From the NCBI GenBank assembly GCA_030267565.1, contig BRXU01000011.1, positions 186,001 through 250,000 on the forward strand: DNA of 64,000 nucleotides. Reading direction: 5' to 3'. A program made the position numbers and the translations under genes. The notes beneath the pieces are model-generated. The model saw only the letters and a list, made by a program, of their open reading frames with translations. It was not told where the DNA came from and did no database searches. Each line of letters opens with the position of its first letter. Position 1 is the stretch's first letter. This stretch comes from Pleodorina starrii. Its lineage: Eukaryota; Chlorophyta; Chlorophyceae; Chlamydomonadales; Volvocaceae. Below, piece by piece: positions 1 to 12,560 of the stretch.

Positions 1-3000
1 GCGCCGAAGGCGGCGGAGGCGGCGGCGACGATGACGACGGCGGCGGTGGCGGTGGCGGAGGCGGCGGCAGCGGAGGCGCGGTATGGCAGGGCGTGAATTA
101 CGTGCGCATCGACGGCAGCCACGACAGCGCGGAGCGCCGCACGGCGGTGATTCGTTTCCGGTGGGTTGAGTTGGGTTGGGTTGGGGGGCCGTCCTCACAC
201 CGGCGGGGACGTTTCCGGGGGGTCCCGGAGGCGGACGTGTGGCGAAACCTTCCCGGTGGGGGTGGGAAGGGAGGTGGCTGATGGAAGCTGGGACAGCCGC
301 ACCCTCGCCGCAAAGCTGCCGCTGCGCGCACCGCTGTGAATACGTGCTAAGCCGGTAGTCCTTTGTAGGAGCCAGCCAGCCAGCCACCCCAGCCAGCCAC
401 TCCGCGACCCCCCCCCCCGCCCCGCCCTCTGAATCACCGCATCATCTCACAGTGAGGATCCGGGCATCCGTGTAGCGTTGCTGTCCATCACGGCGGCGGC
501 TGTGGGTCTGGACTTCAGCGCCGCATCCGCAGTCGTGTTTGTGGAGCTGCCTAACGAGGTGGGAGGTGGGGGCGGATACCGCTGCCACAGCACCCGCTGC
601 TGCCGCGTCTTATGACCTCCTGACCGTAGCGCCTTGTTCATAATGCACTGCTGCTGCTGTCTCTGCTGCTGCTGTTATTGCTGTCTCTGCTGCTGTCTCT
701 GCTGCTGCTGTCTCTGTTGCGGATGCTACTGTTGCTGCAGGTGTCTCTGCTGCAGCAGGCGGAGGATCGAGCTCACCGCAAGGGTCAGGCCCACACGTGC
801 GTCAACGTCTACTTTCTGTGCGCCAAGGGGACGTGCGACGACAAGCGGTAAGAACATGTAACTGTGTGTCTCTCTCTGTGAGTGGGTCTGTGTATGTGTC
901 TGTGTGCCTGTATGTGGGGAGAGAAGGTGGTAACGGCGAAGATACCGGTATTGCAGCGACGGGAAGGCGGTGCGTGGGGGCCATTCATTCACTCGTCCAT
1001 TCGTTCGTCCATTCGTTCGTCGATTCATTCGTCCATTCGTTCGTCCATTCGTTCGTCCATTCGTACATATAGGCCGACCCATAGACCGACCCATAGGCCG
1101 ACCCATAGGCCGACCCATAAACCGACCCATAGACCGACCCATACGCCCGCCCTTAGATCGACTCTTAGGCCGACCCATGGGCCGACCTATAGGCCGACCC
1201 ATAGGCCGACCCATAGACCGACCCATAGGCCGACCCATAGGCCGACCCATAGGCCCGCCCATAGATCGACCCATAGACCCGTCCATAGACCGACCCATAG
1301 GCCCGCCAATAGACCGACCCATAGGCCGACCCATAGGCCCCCCCATAGGCCCGCCAATAGAACGAACCATAGGCCGACCCATAGACCGACCCCTGGGCCG
1401 ACCCACGGGCCGACTCTTTGGCCGACCCATAGGCCGACCCATAAGCCTACCCATAGACCGACCCATAGGCCCGCCCATAGGCCGACTCCTGGGCCGACTC
1501 TTAGGCCGACCCATGGGCCGACCCATAGACCGACCCAGAGACCGACCCATAGACCGACCCCTGGGCCGACTCTTAGGCCGACCCATGGGCCGACCCATAG
1601 GCCGACCCATGGGCCGACCCATAGGCCGACCCATAGGCCGACCCATAGGCCGACCCATAGACCGACCCATAGGCCGACCCATAGACCGACCCATAGGCCC
1701 GCCCATAGACCGACCCATAGATCCGCCCATAGGCCCGCCAATAGACCGACCCATAGACCCGCCCATAGGCCCGCCCATAGGCCCGCCAATAGAACGAACC
1801 ATAGACCGACCCATAGACCGACCCATAGGCCCGCCCATAGACCGACCCCTGGGCCGACCCATGGGCCGACTCTTTGGCCGACCCATAGGCCGACCCATAA
1901 GCCTACCCATAGACCGACCCATAGGCCCGCCCATAGGCCGACTCCTGGGCCGACTCTTAGGCCGACCCATGGGCCGACCCCTGGGCCGACTCTTAGGCCG
2001 ACCCATGGGCCGACCTATAGGCCGACCCATAGGCCGACCCATAGACCGACCCATAGACCGACCCATAGACCGACCCATAGGCCCGCCCATAGACCGACCC
2101 CTGGGCCGACCCATGGGCCGACTCTTTGGCCGACCCATAGGCCGACCCATAAGCCTACCCATAGACCGACCCATAGGCCCGCCCATAGGCCGACTCCTGG
2201 GCCGACTCTTAGGCCGACCCATGGGCCGACCCCTGGGCCGACTCTTAGGCCGACCCATGGGCCGACCTATAGGCCGACCCATAGGCCGACCCATAGACCG
2301 ACCCATAGACCGACCCATAGGCCAACCCATAGGCCGACCCATAGGCCCGCCCATAGATCGACCCATAGACCCGTCCATAGGCCGACCCATAGGCCCGCCA
2401 ATAGACCGACCCATAGGCCGACCCATAGGCCCGCCCATAGGCCCGCCAATAGAACGAACCATAGGCCGACCCCTAGACCGACCCATAGGCCCGCCCATAG
2501 ACCGACCCATAGACCCGTCCATAGGCCGACCCATAGGCCCGCCAATAGACCGACCCATAGGCCGACCCATAGGCCCGCCAATAGAACGAACCATAGGCCG
2601 ACCCATAGACCGACCCATAGGCCCGCCCATAGACCGACCCATAGACCGACCCATAGACCGACCCATAGGCCCGCCCATAGATCGACCCATAGGCCCGCCC
2701 ATAGACCGACCCATAGGCCCGCCAATAGACCGAACCATAGGCCGACCCATAGGCCGACCTATAGACCGACCCATAGGCCGACCCATGGGCCGACCTATAG
2801 GCCGACCCATAGGCCGACCCATAGACCGACCCATAGACCGACCCATAGGCCGACCCATAGGCCGACCCATAGGCCCGCCCATAGATCGACCCATAGACCC
2901 GTCCATAGGCCGACCCATAGGCCCGCCAATAGACCGACCCATAGGCCGACCCATAGGCTCGCCCATAGGCCCGCCAATAGAACGAACCATAGGCCGACCC

Positions 3001-6000
3001 CTAGACCGACCCATAGGCCCGCCAATAGACCGAACCATAGGCCGACCCATAGGCCGACCTATAGACCGACCCATAGACCGACCCATAGGCCGACCCATGG
3101 GCTGACCCATGGGCCGACCCATAGGCCGACCCATAGGCCGACTCCTGGGCCGACTCTTAGGCCGACCCATGGGCCGACCCATAGACAGACCCAGAGACCG
3201 ACCCATAGACCGACCCCTGGGCCGACTCTTAGGCCGACCCATGGGCCGACCCCTGGGCCGACCCATAGGCCGACCCATGGGCCGACCCATGGGCCTACCC
3301 ATAGGCCGACCCATAGGCCGACCCATAGGCCGACCCATAGGCCGACCCATAGGCCGACCCATAGACCGACCCATAGGCCCGCCCATAGGCCGACTCCTGG
3401 GCCGACACTTAGGCCGACCCATGGGCCGACCCATAGGCCGACCCATGGGCCGACCCATAGACCGACCCAGAGACCGACCCATAGACCGACCCACAGGCCG
3501 ACCCATTGACCGACCCATAGACCGACTCATAGGCCGACCCATAGGCCGACCCATAGACCGACCCATAGGCCGACCCATAGACCGACCCAGAGGCCGACCC
3601 AGAGGCCGACCCAGAGGCCCGCCCATAGGCCGACCCATAGGCCGACCCATAGACCGACCCATTGACCGACCCATAGGCGCCTAGCACAGGCGGCTGCTTG
3701 CTTGCTGGCATTGGAGCACGGGCAGCGGGCGAGCCTAGCCTTCGGAGCCTGTCCTTTGCTCCCGAGAGCTCAGCTCTGCTGTCGTACATTGCGTCCTGGG
3801 AAGTTTTGAACCCGATGAGCCCTGAGAGCCTTGACAGCAAGACCCAGAGGCGCCTTCCAGCCCCCTAAGCCCTACCTCCTTTCTTCCGGCCCGGCACCGC
3901 ACCCTCCGCCCATCTCTTGGCCCTTTGCGAAGGTGGCAGAAGCTGAACGAGTCGCTGAACAACCTGACCCAGGTGCGTGCCGGTACTGCATGTAACGCTT
4001 CCGTACATGCGTGAGATTAAACGGGACGGGCATGTGATGGTGTTGATAATGAACTGTGGGATGTGAGGTGCGCTGCCCCGGGTGTACGTCGGGTGCTCCA
4101 ATGTGAGGTGCTCCATGCCCCGCCGCCGCCATCCCTGTTGTTGTAGGTGCATGACGGCTCCGAAGCGGGTGCGGCCGGCGGCGCCTCTAATAGCGCCGCC
4201 GCCGGCAGCGATGCCGCCGCCGGTGCTGCCGTACGATCGACCCACGGCCTGGCGGTCGACGCGGTTGTGGATCTGGAGTTTGAGCGTTTGGACGAGCGAT
4301 TGGACGAGCAACCCGACGCGACACCGGCGGCGGCGGTGCCGTCAGTCGCGCCGGATCCTTTGGCCGCGGCGGCGGCTGCGCAGAAGCCGGACGGCAGCGC
4401 CGGCGGCGGTGTGGCGGCGCCGGCGGATGCCGCCGCCGGCGCGGTGGCGGCGGCGGGGCGGAACGGCAGCGGCGGCGGCGGCGGCGGCGAGGTCCTGGCG
4501 TCTCCACAGGAAGAAGAGGCGGCGGCGGCGCTGACGCTGACGCTGGAGACGGGAAGCCAGGAGGGAGTGGAGGCTGTGACGGAGGTGGTGACGTCAGCGT
4601 CTGGGGAGGCGGCGCAGGCGCCCTGTGCGGTGGCGGAGGCGGAGGCGGCCGCTGCGGAGGCAGCCACCGCCGTGGAAGTGATTGACCTGTCGCTGGAGGA
4701 CAACGCCTCTCAGCCGGCAGAATGTCAGCTGCCGGGATCGCAGCCCCAATCGCAGCCCCAATCGCAGCCTCAGTCTCAGCCCCAATCGCAGCCCCAATCG
4801 CAGCCCCAATCGCAGCCCCAATCGCAGCCCCAATCGCAGCCCCAATCGCAGCCCCAATCGCAGCCTCAGTCTCAGCCTCAGTCTCAGGTTGGGTCACAGA
4901 CTTCGTCACGATCTGGGCCACGCAGCGACGGCGGCGGCGCGGCGGCGACGGCGGCAGCGGCGGATCCGGATCCGGAACTGGATCCAGACTCAATGCCTCC
5001 GCCGCCGCCGCGGCCTGACTCGCAGTCTCAGCCGGCCCGGGCGGAGCCGAAGAAGGAGGAGCAGGAGGAGCCGCTGCCGCTGGGGCCGCGGTTGGGGCCG
5101 CTGACCCCTGGGTCGGTCATCACTCCCAGTCGGGCGGCGCTGCTGCAGATGCTGCCGCCGTCGACCACGTTTTACTTCGAGGTGGGGCCAGGGCCGCCTG
5201 TCGGGGGTGAGGAGGGATGTGGTAGCGAGGATAAGCAGCGGAGGTGGGTGGGCGGCAGGGGGCGTTCTTGTGCTCTCACTGTTTTGCCAGCCTGGCAGCA
5301 TTCCTGTACTGTAACCGTAACTGTAACTGTAACCGACTAACCGTGGCGGCTTAACCACGATGGCATTTGCGTAGCTCCGGAACCGTACTCCGACCGGATT
5401 GTTTTTTTGTTACCGGTATTCCAATTTTGCGTCCTCGTCCTGTCCTGTCCTCCTTTCCTTTTTTCCTTTGTGCAGGTGAGCTCCCACACCGGCCGCGTGC
5501 ATCTGCACCTGGCGCCCGACGGCAGCCGACCCGCGGGTCTGTCCCTCCCCATCGAGCTCCTGCGCGCCCACCCCGGCAGCGCCCTGCTGAGATCCATTCT
5601 GGACGAGCACGCGGGACGGTGGACGAGAGAGAGGCTGGCGGCGGCGGCGGAGCGCCGTCAGCAGCGCCAGCTGCTACAGCCGGCGGAGCCGGCGCCGGCG
5701 GCGGAGCCGCCGGCGCCGGCTCCGCCGCCTTCGCTGCCGGCCGCTACGCGGCCGGAGGCGGAGGCGGAGGCGGCAGCCGAAGAGGCTACTCTCGGAGCTA
5801 CTGCGCTTCCTGCGGTTGGGAAGGCCAGCGGAGGCGACGGCGCCGCCGCCGCCTTACCGCTGACGCCCGTTCAGGCCGCGCCGCCGGTTGACGCCGGCGC
5901 CGCGGCCGCCGCGCTGGCGGCCGTCGGCGGCGGCGCCGCCGCCGCCACCGACGGCAGCGACGCCGACGGCGATGAGGACAGGGCCGCGCGGCTGAGCTTC

Positions 6001-9000
6001 GTGGGCCCTGTGGGGCTGGTGGCTCCGCTTCCCTCCCTGGCGCCGAATCAGTTGGCGGAGGGGGTGGCGGAGGCGGCGGCGTTCGTGCGCGACTGGTGCG
6101 AGCTGCGCGCCGTGTCGCGCAACCGCCTGTACGGCGCCGTACTGGAACGGTATTTTCAGGACGCGCTGGAGGCGGTCACGAGCGAGGCGGTGGCGGCGGG
6201 GGCGTACGGCACAAGTACGGCGCGGTACGTGCAGGGCGCGCCCGTCAAGGTGCCGGAGGGTGCGACGCTGCAGCCCGTACAGGTGGGACGAGCGGGCGCG
6301 AGCATGCGGGCAAGGCGGTCAGGAATCAGGAGGGGATGGCGGTGGAAAAGGGGGGTAAAGAGGGGCCATTGGGGCTGGAAAAGGCTACGGTATTCCTGGC
6401 CTACGGTGCCCTTGTTGAGGAGCCAGGGCGGCAGGGAAGGTGTGAGGGGAGGGGTCCAGGGAACGCGGGATACAACGAACACTTGAGGGGGGAGTAGAAT
6501 GGAGGGCGGTGAGGAGGGCGAAGCGGTGGTGTGTCGGGTCACAGGAATCCAACCTGGATCCAATCTGGATCCATCCAGGATCCAATATGGATTCATCCGG
6601 GATCCAATCTGGGACCCATCCTGGATCAAACCTGGAATCATCCTGGGCGGCAGGGTATGTTCCATGTCATCACCAATTTGGATCTGCCAATGTGTTTTCT
6701 ATTGCCTGTTAATCCCCGTTAATCACCGCCGCTTGTCCCCCATCCCCCGTCCCCCGCCCCCCATCCCCCCTCCCCAACCTCATCATACGCCATGTCACAT
6801 ACCGTACGACATACACATACAGGTGCGCACGGAGGCAAGGTTTGGCAACAACAACAACAACACCAACAATACCGGCGACACAGCCGCTGGGACATCCACC
6901 GCCATCGCTGCCGCCGCCGGTTCCGGCTTTGGTTCCGGTTCCGGAGCCACTTGTGGCTGGCGCACCTACCAGCAAGCCTTCCTGGCAGACGGCAGCCGGC
7001 TGTGCCTCAATTGCGCAAAGAGAGTGCCGGACTGCAGGTGGGTGGGTGGGTGGGTGCATAGATGGGTGCATAGGTGGGTGCATGGGTGGGTGCATGGGTG
7101 CATGGGTGCATGGGTGGGTGCATAGGTGGGTGCATGGGTGGGTGCATGGGTGGGTGCATGGGTGGGTGCATGGGTGCATGGGTGGGTGCATGGATGGGTG
7201 CATGGGTGGGTGGGTGGGTGGGTGGGTGGATGCATGGGTGCATGGGTGGGTGCATGGATGGGTGCATGGGTGGGGGCATGGGTGCACGGTTCGGTGCATG
7301 GGTGCATGGGTGGGTGCATGGGTGGGTGCATGGGTGGGTGCATGGGTGGGTGCAAGGGTGGGGGCATGGGTGCATGGGTGGGTGCATGGGTTTGCCGGCA
7401 GGGGGATATAGGGACATAGATGCATCCGTCTTTTGTTCCAGTCTATTGTATCGCCACTGTTGAATCGCTCATGCCTCTCTCTCCCTCACCCGCTCCCTCC
7501 TTATCATGCCGCCCTGGCTGCCACCATCCCCCTGTTCATCCTTCACTCACTCACTGCACCCATCTTGCTGCCCGCCTGCCTACTCCCCCCCCCCCCCGGC
7601 AGCCTGCCCGCCTCCACCCCCCTGGACACCACCGACTTTCTGTTCTGCGACCCGCACTGCGAGACGGCGTACTTTGTGAAGGTCCGGCTGGCTGGCTGGC
7701 TTGCCTGAGAAAAGGGAGGGGGAGAGGGGAGTGGGGGGAAGGGAGAGGGAGAGGGGGGAAGGGAGAGGGAGGGGGAGAGGGGGGAAGGGAGAGGGAGAGA
7801 GGGGAAGGGAGAGGGAGGGGGAGAGGGGGGAAGGGAGAGGGACAGGGACTACAGAGGCCGGGATGGAGAAAGGGAGATGGTGGTGATGGTGGTGGCGGTG
7901 GCGGTTCAGCCCCCACCACCACCACCATCACCATCACCACAACCACATCAACTCCGTTCCCCCGTCTCCTCTTCCCTTTACCGCGCTCCATCCCCCGTCC
8001 TTCCCTCGGCTGCGCGGGCCACTTATCTGGGGTTCTCCTTTTTTCCGGGGTTCCTTCTTGCTCCCTTCTTACCGCTCCCTTCTTATCGCTATCTGTAACG
8101 ACGATTAAATCGTAGTCGGCTGGTCGTTAACTGTTCGGTCGCTCTCATTACAATGCATTACACACATCCGCCCCATTGCACGCCCCCCCTTCCCCCCATC
8201 CCCGGGTCCCCGGGCCCCCCTCTTCAGGCCAGCGGCTCCACGCTCCGGCGCACTTTGGCGCGTTTGGAGCGCGGCGTGTGTCAGATGTGTGCACTGGATT
8301 GCGCCAACTTGGTACGGCAGCTGCAGGTACGGCGACCTGACGGGAAAGGTTGGTTTAAAACCCCCCTCAACCCCCCTCAGCCCCCCATTCCCCCTTCCTG
8401 ATCGGTCTGTCTGTCCGCCTCCCCCCCCCTCCACAGGCCATCCGCACCACCTCTCGCGACTTTCTGTCCAAGCGCCGCTCCGTGGTGGAGCGCCTGGCCC
8501 CCCGCCTCACCCGCCACGGCTACACGGCCCTCCTGGAGCGGTTGCTGCGGACCGCCACGGAGGGACTGGCCTGGCAGGCCGACCACATCACCCCCGTGTA
8601 TGCGGGCGGGGGGCTGTGCGAGCTGGACAACATGAGGACTCTGTGCGTGGCGTGCCATGCGGGTGGGTTTTGGGTTTTGGGCGGGTTTGAAGGGGGTTTT
8701 AGTGGGGTTTAGCGGGTTTTAGCGGGTGTTTTAGAGGGTGTTTTCGGAGGTGGGGTTGAGCGGGTGGTTTGTGGTTTACTAAGGATTTGCTTGGTTTGGT
8801 TTGGTCTGGTCTTGCGCGTATGGCTTAACTCGGCGACTGCTGTGGCCGAGGAAGGAAGGAAGGAAGTCGGGATAACACTAGCAACTACCCAACCCCCCAA
8901 CCCCCGAACTCCCTAAACCCCCCACCTGGTGTGTCAGATGTGACCAAGGCGCAGTGCCGGGCTCGTGCGGCGGAGCGGCAGCAGCGGCGACTGGGCACCC

Positions 9001-11076
9001 GGGACATCCGAACATTTTGGGCGCAGCCGGACGCAGGACCCGGGAAGGAGGCGGCTGGAGGTGGGTCGGTGGGTCGGGCCGGTGCGGAAGGGGGGGTAGA
9101 AGGGGCGCAGAGGGCCGTCCCCACCGTCTGGCACGTGTGCACCGGCTCCGAAGCCGTTGAGGGGGGAGGAGGCCGTCGCTCAGACCGGCCGGCAGGGACC
9201 GGCAGAGGGAGCTGAGTGGCTCGTAGCGCCCAACTGATCCCCCACTGATCCGTGGCTCGAACTTTCAAGCACAGCAGTTGGACGCAAATAGCGCTTTGCG
9301 CGATTGCGTCCCGCAATCTCGCGCGTCACCCATTCGCGTCGTCGACCCATTCGCGTCGTCGACCCATTCGCGTCGTCGACCAATTCGCGTCGTCGACCAA
9401 TTCGCGTCGTCGACCGATCCGCGTCGAGTCGTCGCCGATCCGAGCCGCCAATGCGCGATGTGGTGGCGGGCCTTAGGGTTTTCTTCCTTGCAAAGCCCGG
9501 TCGCTTTGCATGCCCCCGCCCCCTCGCCACGGCTGTGCGGCATCCTCTTTATCTTTACCCTGCAGGTGGCCTGCCGCCGCTGCCGAACAACAAGCGGGGC
9601 GCCGACCCGCGGGTCGTTCCCGCCAACAAGCGCCGCCGCCCGGCCGCCAGCCGCCCGGCGTACATTGACACATCGGACGACAGTCCTTCGAGGACGCCGC
9701 TGCTGCGGGCGGCGGCGGCGGCGGCGATGGCAGCCGCCGGCGCCGCCGCCGGCGGACCCCGGGCCGCGGGCCGCTGCCGCGGCGGCGGCGCCGCCGCCGC
9801 CGGGGGACGGCTGCCGATGAAAGCAGTACCCCATTACGTAACCATTGTGGACGACGATGACGACAACGTTTGGGAGTTCAAGTTGGTTGACGAGGGTGTG
9901 TCAGCCGATGGGGTTACGGCAGTCGGTACGACAAGCGGTACGGAAGCTGACGGGCTGGAGGCGGGCGCTGCTGCGCTCGAGAGTAGGGCGACAACAGCCT
10001 CGGCGGCGGCGGAGGCGACAGGGGACGCTGCGGCGTCCGCCGCCTCCGCCGCTGTCCTACGGGCTCTGCTTCCCGAGGTCGTTGACCTGGCGGGCAGTGA
10101 CGCTGGGTACGACGACGAGGATGAGGCGGCGGCGGCGGCGGCGGCAGTGACCGCCGGTGGCGGTGAGGAGCGGCTGACGGAGGCGCAAGCTAGTGGCGGC
10201 GCTGCCGCCGCCGTCACCGCCGCTGCCCCCGGGCATGCCGACGGTGACGCCGCCGCCGCCGCCGCCGGCGGCAGCGGCCGCGGCAGCGGCGCGGCCGGTG
10301 CCGACGGCGCTGTAAACACCGGAGACGCTGCAGCCCTGCGCCAGACCGGCCTGCCGCACCCGCTGCAGGGGCCTCAGCTCCTGAACCACGACCAGCCGGC
10401 GAAGTCCAGTCCGCAGCAGCCCGAGCAGCCACTACCCCAGCCCGAGCAGCAGCAGCAATCGGCCGCACGAGACGCAGCAGGTTGTTCCGCTGCCGCGCAC
10501 CCCCTGCCGCCGCTGCAGGGGCTGCCGGTGCCATCTCCGCCGCCGCAGGCGGCAACGGAAGGGGGCGCCGCCGCTGCCGGCGGCAGCGTCCCGTTGGCGG
10601 CGGCGGCGAGTTCTCAATCCGGTCCCATGTCTGGATCCGGATCTGGGTTCGGATCCGGATCCGGATCTGGATCCTGGGCCGGGCGTCTTCGCGACAAGGT
10701 GCAAGAGGGCCGCAGCGGATGTATCGTCAATGCCGCCGCCGTCGCCGCCGGTGGCGGCGGGGATTCCGCCGGCGGTCCGGGAGCGGCGGCGGCGCTGCCG
10801 CCGGCGGCGGGGGCAATGGCGGCTGCGGCGGAGGTGAGGAGTCGAGCGAAGGGCGGCGGCGGGCAGCGGCGCGGATCGCGCGGCCTCTCCGGGTCTGAAG
10901 AACCGGCGGAAGGCGGGGCGGCGGCAGCGGAGGATCGGGAGGAGGCGGCGGCGCCGCAGGCGCCGCCGGCGGCGACGGCGGCGGCGACGGCGGCGACGGA
11001 CGGGGAGGCAACGCAGCAGGGGCAGATAGAGCAGCAGCAGCGTCGGAGTCGACTGGCGCTTCGAAGACGCGGATGA
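1..11076 (+). CDS. ZRANB3: ZRANB3-type annealing helicase/HNH endonuclease, 3' part (5' end outside window)
   Basis: Exons (all GT-AG, phases agree): 1-160, 453-558, 741-847, 3933-3972, 4147-5181, 5476-6282, 6823-7037, 7603-7681, 8228-8326, 8437-8662, 8938-9060, 9566-11076 (stop TGA); about 1500 residues are visible. The first exons encode the SNF2 C-lobe: YVRIDGS, then LLSITAAAVGLDFS, then QAEDRAHRKGQ (motifs V/VI), with the joins reproducing family spacing exactly. Exons 7603-8662 carry paired Cys knuckles (CLNC, CDPHC, CQMC) and an HNH nuclease core (ADHITP, LDN, CVACH). This helicase-to-HNH order is characteristic of ZRANB3, which remodels stalled forks and anneals RPA-coated ssDNA; the related SMARCAL1 lacks HNH. 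I see no RanBP2 zinc finger. Long Ala/Gly/Gln low-complexity inserts and acidic SIM-like stretches (EVIDLSLED; VVDLAGSD) enlarge the protein, including a 500-residue disordered last exon. The catalytic N-lobe lies left of the window. Confidence 0.88.
1068..3677. repeat. 12-bp minisatellite in ZRANB3 intron
   Basis: About 215 copies of a 12-bp unit, consensus GACCCATAGGCC, with variants (CCCATAGACCGA, CCCATGGGCCGA, CCCGCCCATAGG, CGACTCCTGGGC). It fills most of the 3085-bp intron between the exons ending at 847 and starting at 3933. Because 12 is a multiple of 3 and the unit lacks stops in several frames, it yields very long spurious ORFs on both strands (PTHR-, GRPM- and LWVG-type repeat peptides). 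Larger blocks of 150-250 bp recur within the array, which suggests segmental duplication. Confidence 0.95.
4728..4888 (+). repeat. In-frame 12-bp coding minisatellite (Ser-Gln-Pro-Gln)n
   Basis: About 13 units of CAGCCCCAATCG, some with synonymous changes (CAGCCTCAGTCT), inside the 4147-5181 exon of the ZRANB3-like gene. They encode an SQPQ tandem tract. Because the unit length is divisible by 3, copy-number changes keep the frame. Confidence 0.9.
6545..6648 (+). repeat. Degenerate GGATCC-centred repeat in ZRANB3 intron
   Basis: Seven or eight imperfect copies of a motif like AATCTGGATCCA or ATCCTGGATCAA, in the intron between the exons ending at 6282 and starting at 6823. A related block occurs near 26205-26255 in an intergenic region. 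Confidence 0.6.
7038..7396 (+). repeat. GGGTGGGTGCAT minisatellite starting at a 5' splice site
   Basis: A run of (GGTGGGTGCAT)-type units of 8-12 bp that begins at the first intron base after the exon ending at 7037; the GTGGGT of the first unit is the 5' splice site. It is strongly G-biased on the sense strand and gives spurious ORFs on both strands. Confidence 0.9.
7700..7850 (+). repeat. Purine-rich GGGAGAGGGAGA tract (intron)
   Basis: Almost pure purine on the + strand, made of repeated GGGAAGGGAGAGGGAG blocks, just after the exon ending at 7681. It is a candidate triplex- or G-quadruplex-forming stretch. No coding content. Confidence 0.7.
9327..9420. repeat. 17-bp tandem repeat CATTCGCGTCGTCGACC (intron)
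   Basis: Five near-exact 17-bp units, each with a GTCGAC palindrome, followed by degenerating copies to about 9440. It lies in the ZRANB3-like intron 9061-9565. Confidence 0.9.
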
Positions 11077-11868
11077 GGGCGGGGGTTGGGAGATGGGAGA
11101 TGTGAAAGTCGCGATCTGATTTTCGTTTGGTTGAGTTCCGAGTTGGCTGAGCCCCCTCGGCTGAGGGGGCTTCGGGTGCACCGCATCACACCGCACCGCA
11201 CCGCGTGGCACCTGGCATGGCATGGCAGCTACGGTAGGTCCAGGGGAGGGTTACGGCCGGTTGGCAGTATGCGGCACGTTGGGTGGCATGGATGGCGCCT
11301 CGGTTGCCCGGATGGGTCCGGTTGCCCGTCTGATAGGCCGGACAGACAGGGGGGCAGGTGGACAGACCGCCAGGTTAGGGTTTTAGGGTAACAGGCACAG
11401 AAACCCCGAATGGGGCAGGTCAGGTCAGGACAGGACAGGTCAGGAAACGACAGGGGGCTCAGGAGCCTTGAGGGGCCCCAGGGTGGCACGGTGCGTATCT
11501 TGGGGTGGCTGCCGCACGGTTGATGCGATTCGCAGAGTTGAGCCACATGCAGGTTGCAATTGCCCGCGCGACTGTGTGCGCGGCTTTGGGTGGGCGGAGT
11601 CGGCTTTGGTGGGCTGGTGTGGGGTGGGTGGGTGGGCTGTCCTTAACTCAGGGTTTTCCTGATACCGGTACAGATACCGGTACAGATACCAGTACAGATA
11701 CCGGTACAGATGCACTGCATTCAGGGCGCAGGTGGTTCCTTTCAATTGGGCGATAGCACAGTCCGCTTGTCGCTGGGGCGCGGGGCAGCACGGGGCGCGT
11801 GTACGTATACGACACGTACCGTTGCTGGCGTCAGTTAGTACGACATGTACGGTAATGCCCTCTGTCAT

Positions 11869-11873
11869 TGTAA
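11869..11873 (+). terminator. TGTAA polyadenylation signal candidate of the ZRANB3-like gene
   Basis: TGTAA is the usual polyadenylation signal in volvocine algae. This is the first copy I noticed on the + strand after the stop codon, about 790 nt downstream. Confidence 0.4.
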
Positions 11874-12542
11874 ATGTCACTGAGGAGGCACCTAGACAGC
11901 ACGGCTCTGGAGTCTGGAAGCTTCCGGCTTGCTTGAGCGCGCGCTACGCCATCCGTTGCCTCGCATGTCGCATCTCCCTGCGCTGTCGGCGAACTGGTGG
12001 CGAACTTTTGGCGGTCGCGTGGCAAGGCGGCAGCCACCCAGCTGCCAGGACCTTCAATACACACAACACACACAAACACACAGAGCGGCCAGGACCACAA
12101 GGTTACCTTATGCGTCCGATGCAGTGCACCGTACCGTTGCCGTACACGGCCGTACCGGCATCTTGGGCGCACGCTCGTCCAGAGACCACGGCGACACGAC
12201 CTGGATCTAAGGCCTACCGTATGCGCACAGCCGCAGCGGCGGAGCGGGGGCAAGGTGTGCGTTCGCGCCAGGGGGGTGCGCGCTTACCGGTCGCACGGGT
12301 CTCGTGCCTGATCGGGCCTTAGTTTGGCCAACGTCGTGCGGCCAGGAGCATCGGGAACCGGAGCACCCCACCACAAGAAGGAAAATGGCTGCGCAAGACC
12401 TTGTCTGCTTCGCAGGTGTACAGATGAAACATCCCGACAGCCGCCTACGCCGCCGTGGGCGTTTGCAAGCCATGTAGGGGCCATGTCGAAAGGGGCTGGT
12501 CCAGACCAGAGGATCTGAGGATGCGATGGTTTTCTAGCAAGG

Positions 12543-12560
12543 TCACGTGGGGTATAAAAT
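12543..12560 (+). promoter_or_regulatory. CACGTG box and TATA-like element
   Basis: CACGTG at 12544-12549 lies next to TATAAAAT at 12553-12560, about 530 bp upstream of the first ATG of the gametolysin-like gene. A second TATA-like stretch (TTTTATATAATG) is near 13020. Either could be the core promoter; the sequence alone does not decide. Confidence 0.25.

Noticed and set aside
1..847. SMARCAL1 rather than ZRANB3
   Set aside because: The helicase part alone would fit either, but the downstream HNH nuclease module in the same reading phase points to ZRANB3.
726..3674. Very long open frames (up to 982 codons, both strands) of PTHR/GRPM/LWVG repeats
   Set aside because: They are produced by the 12-bp array, which has no stops in several frames. 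The array lies between two exons of the ZRANB3-like gene whose phases match across it.
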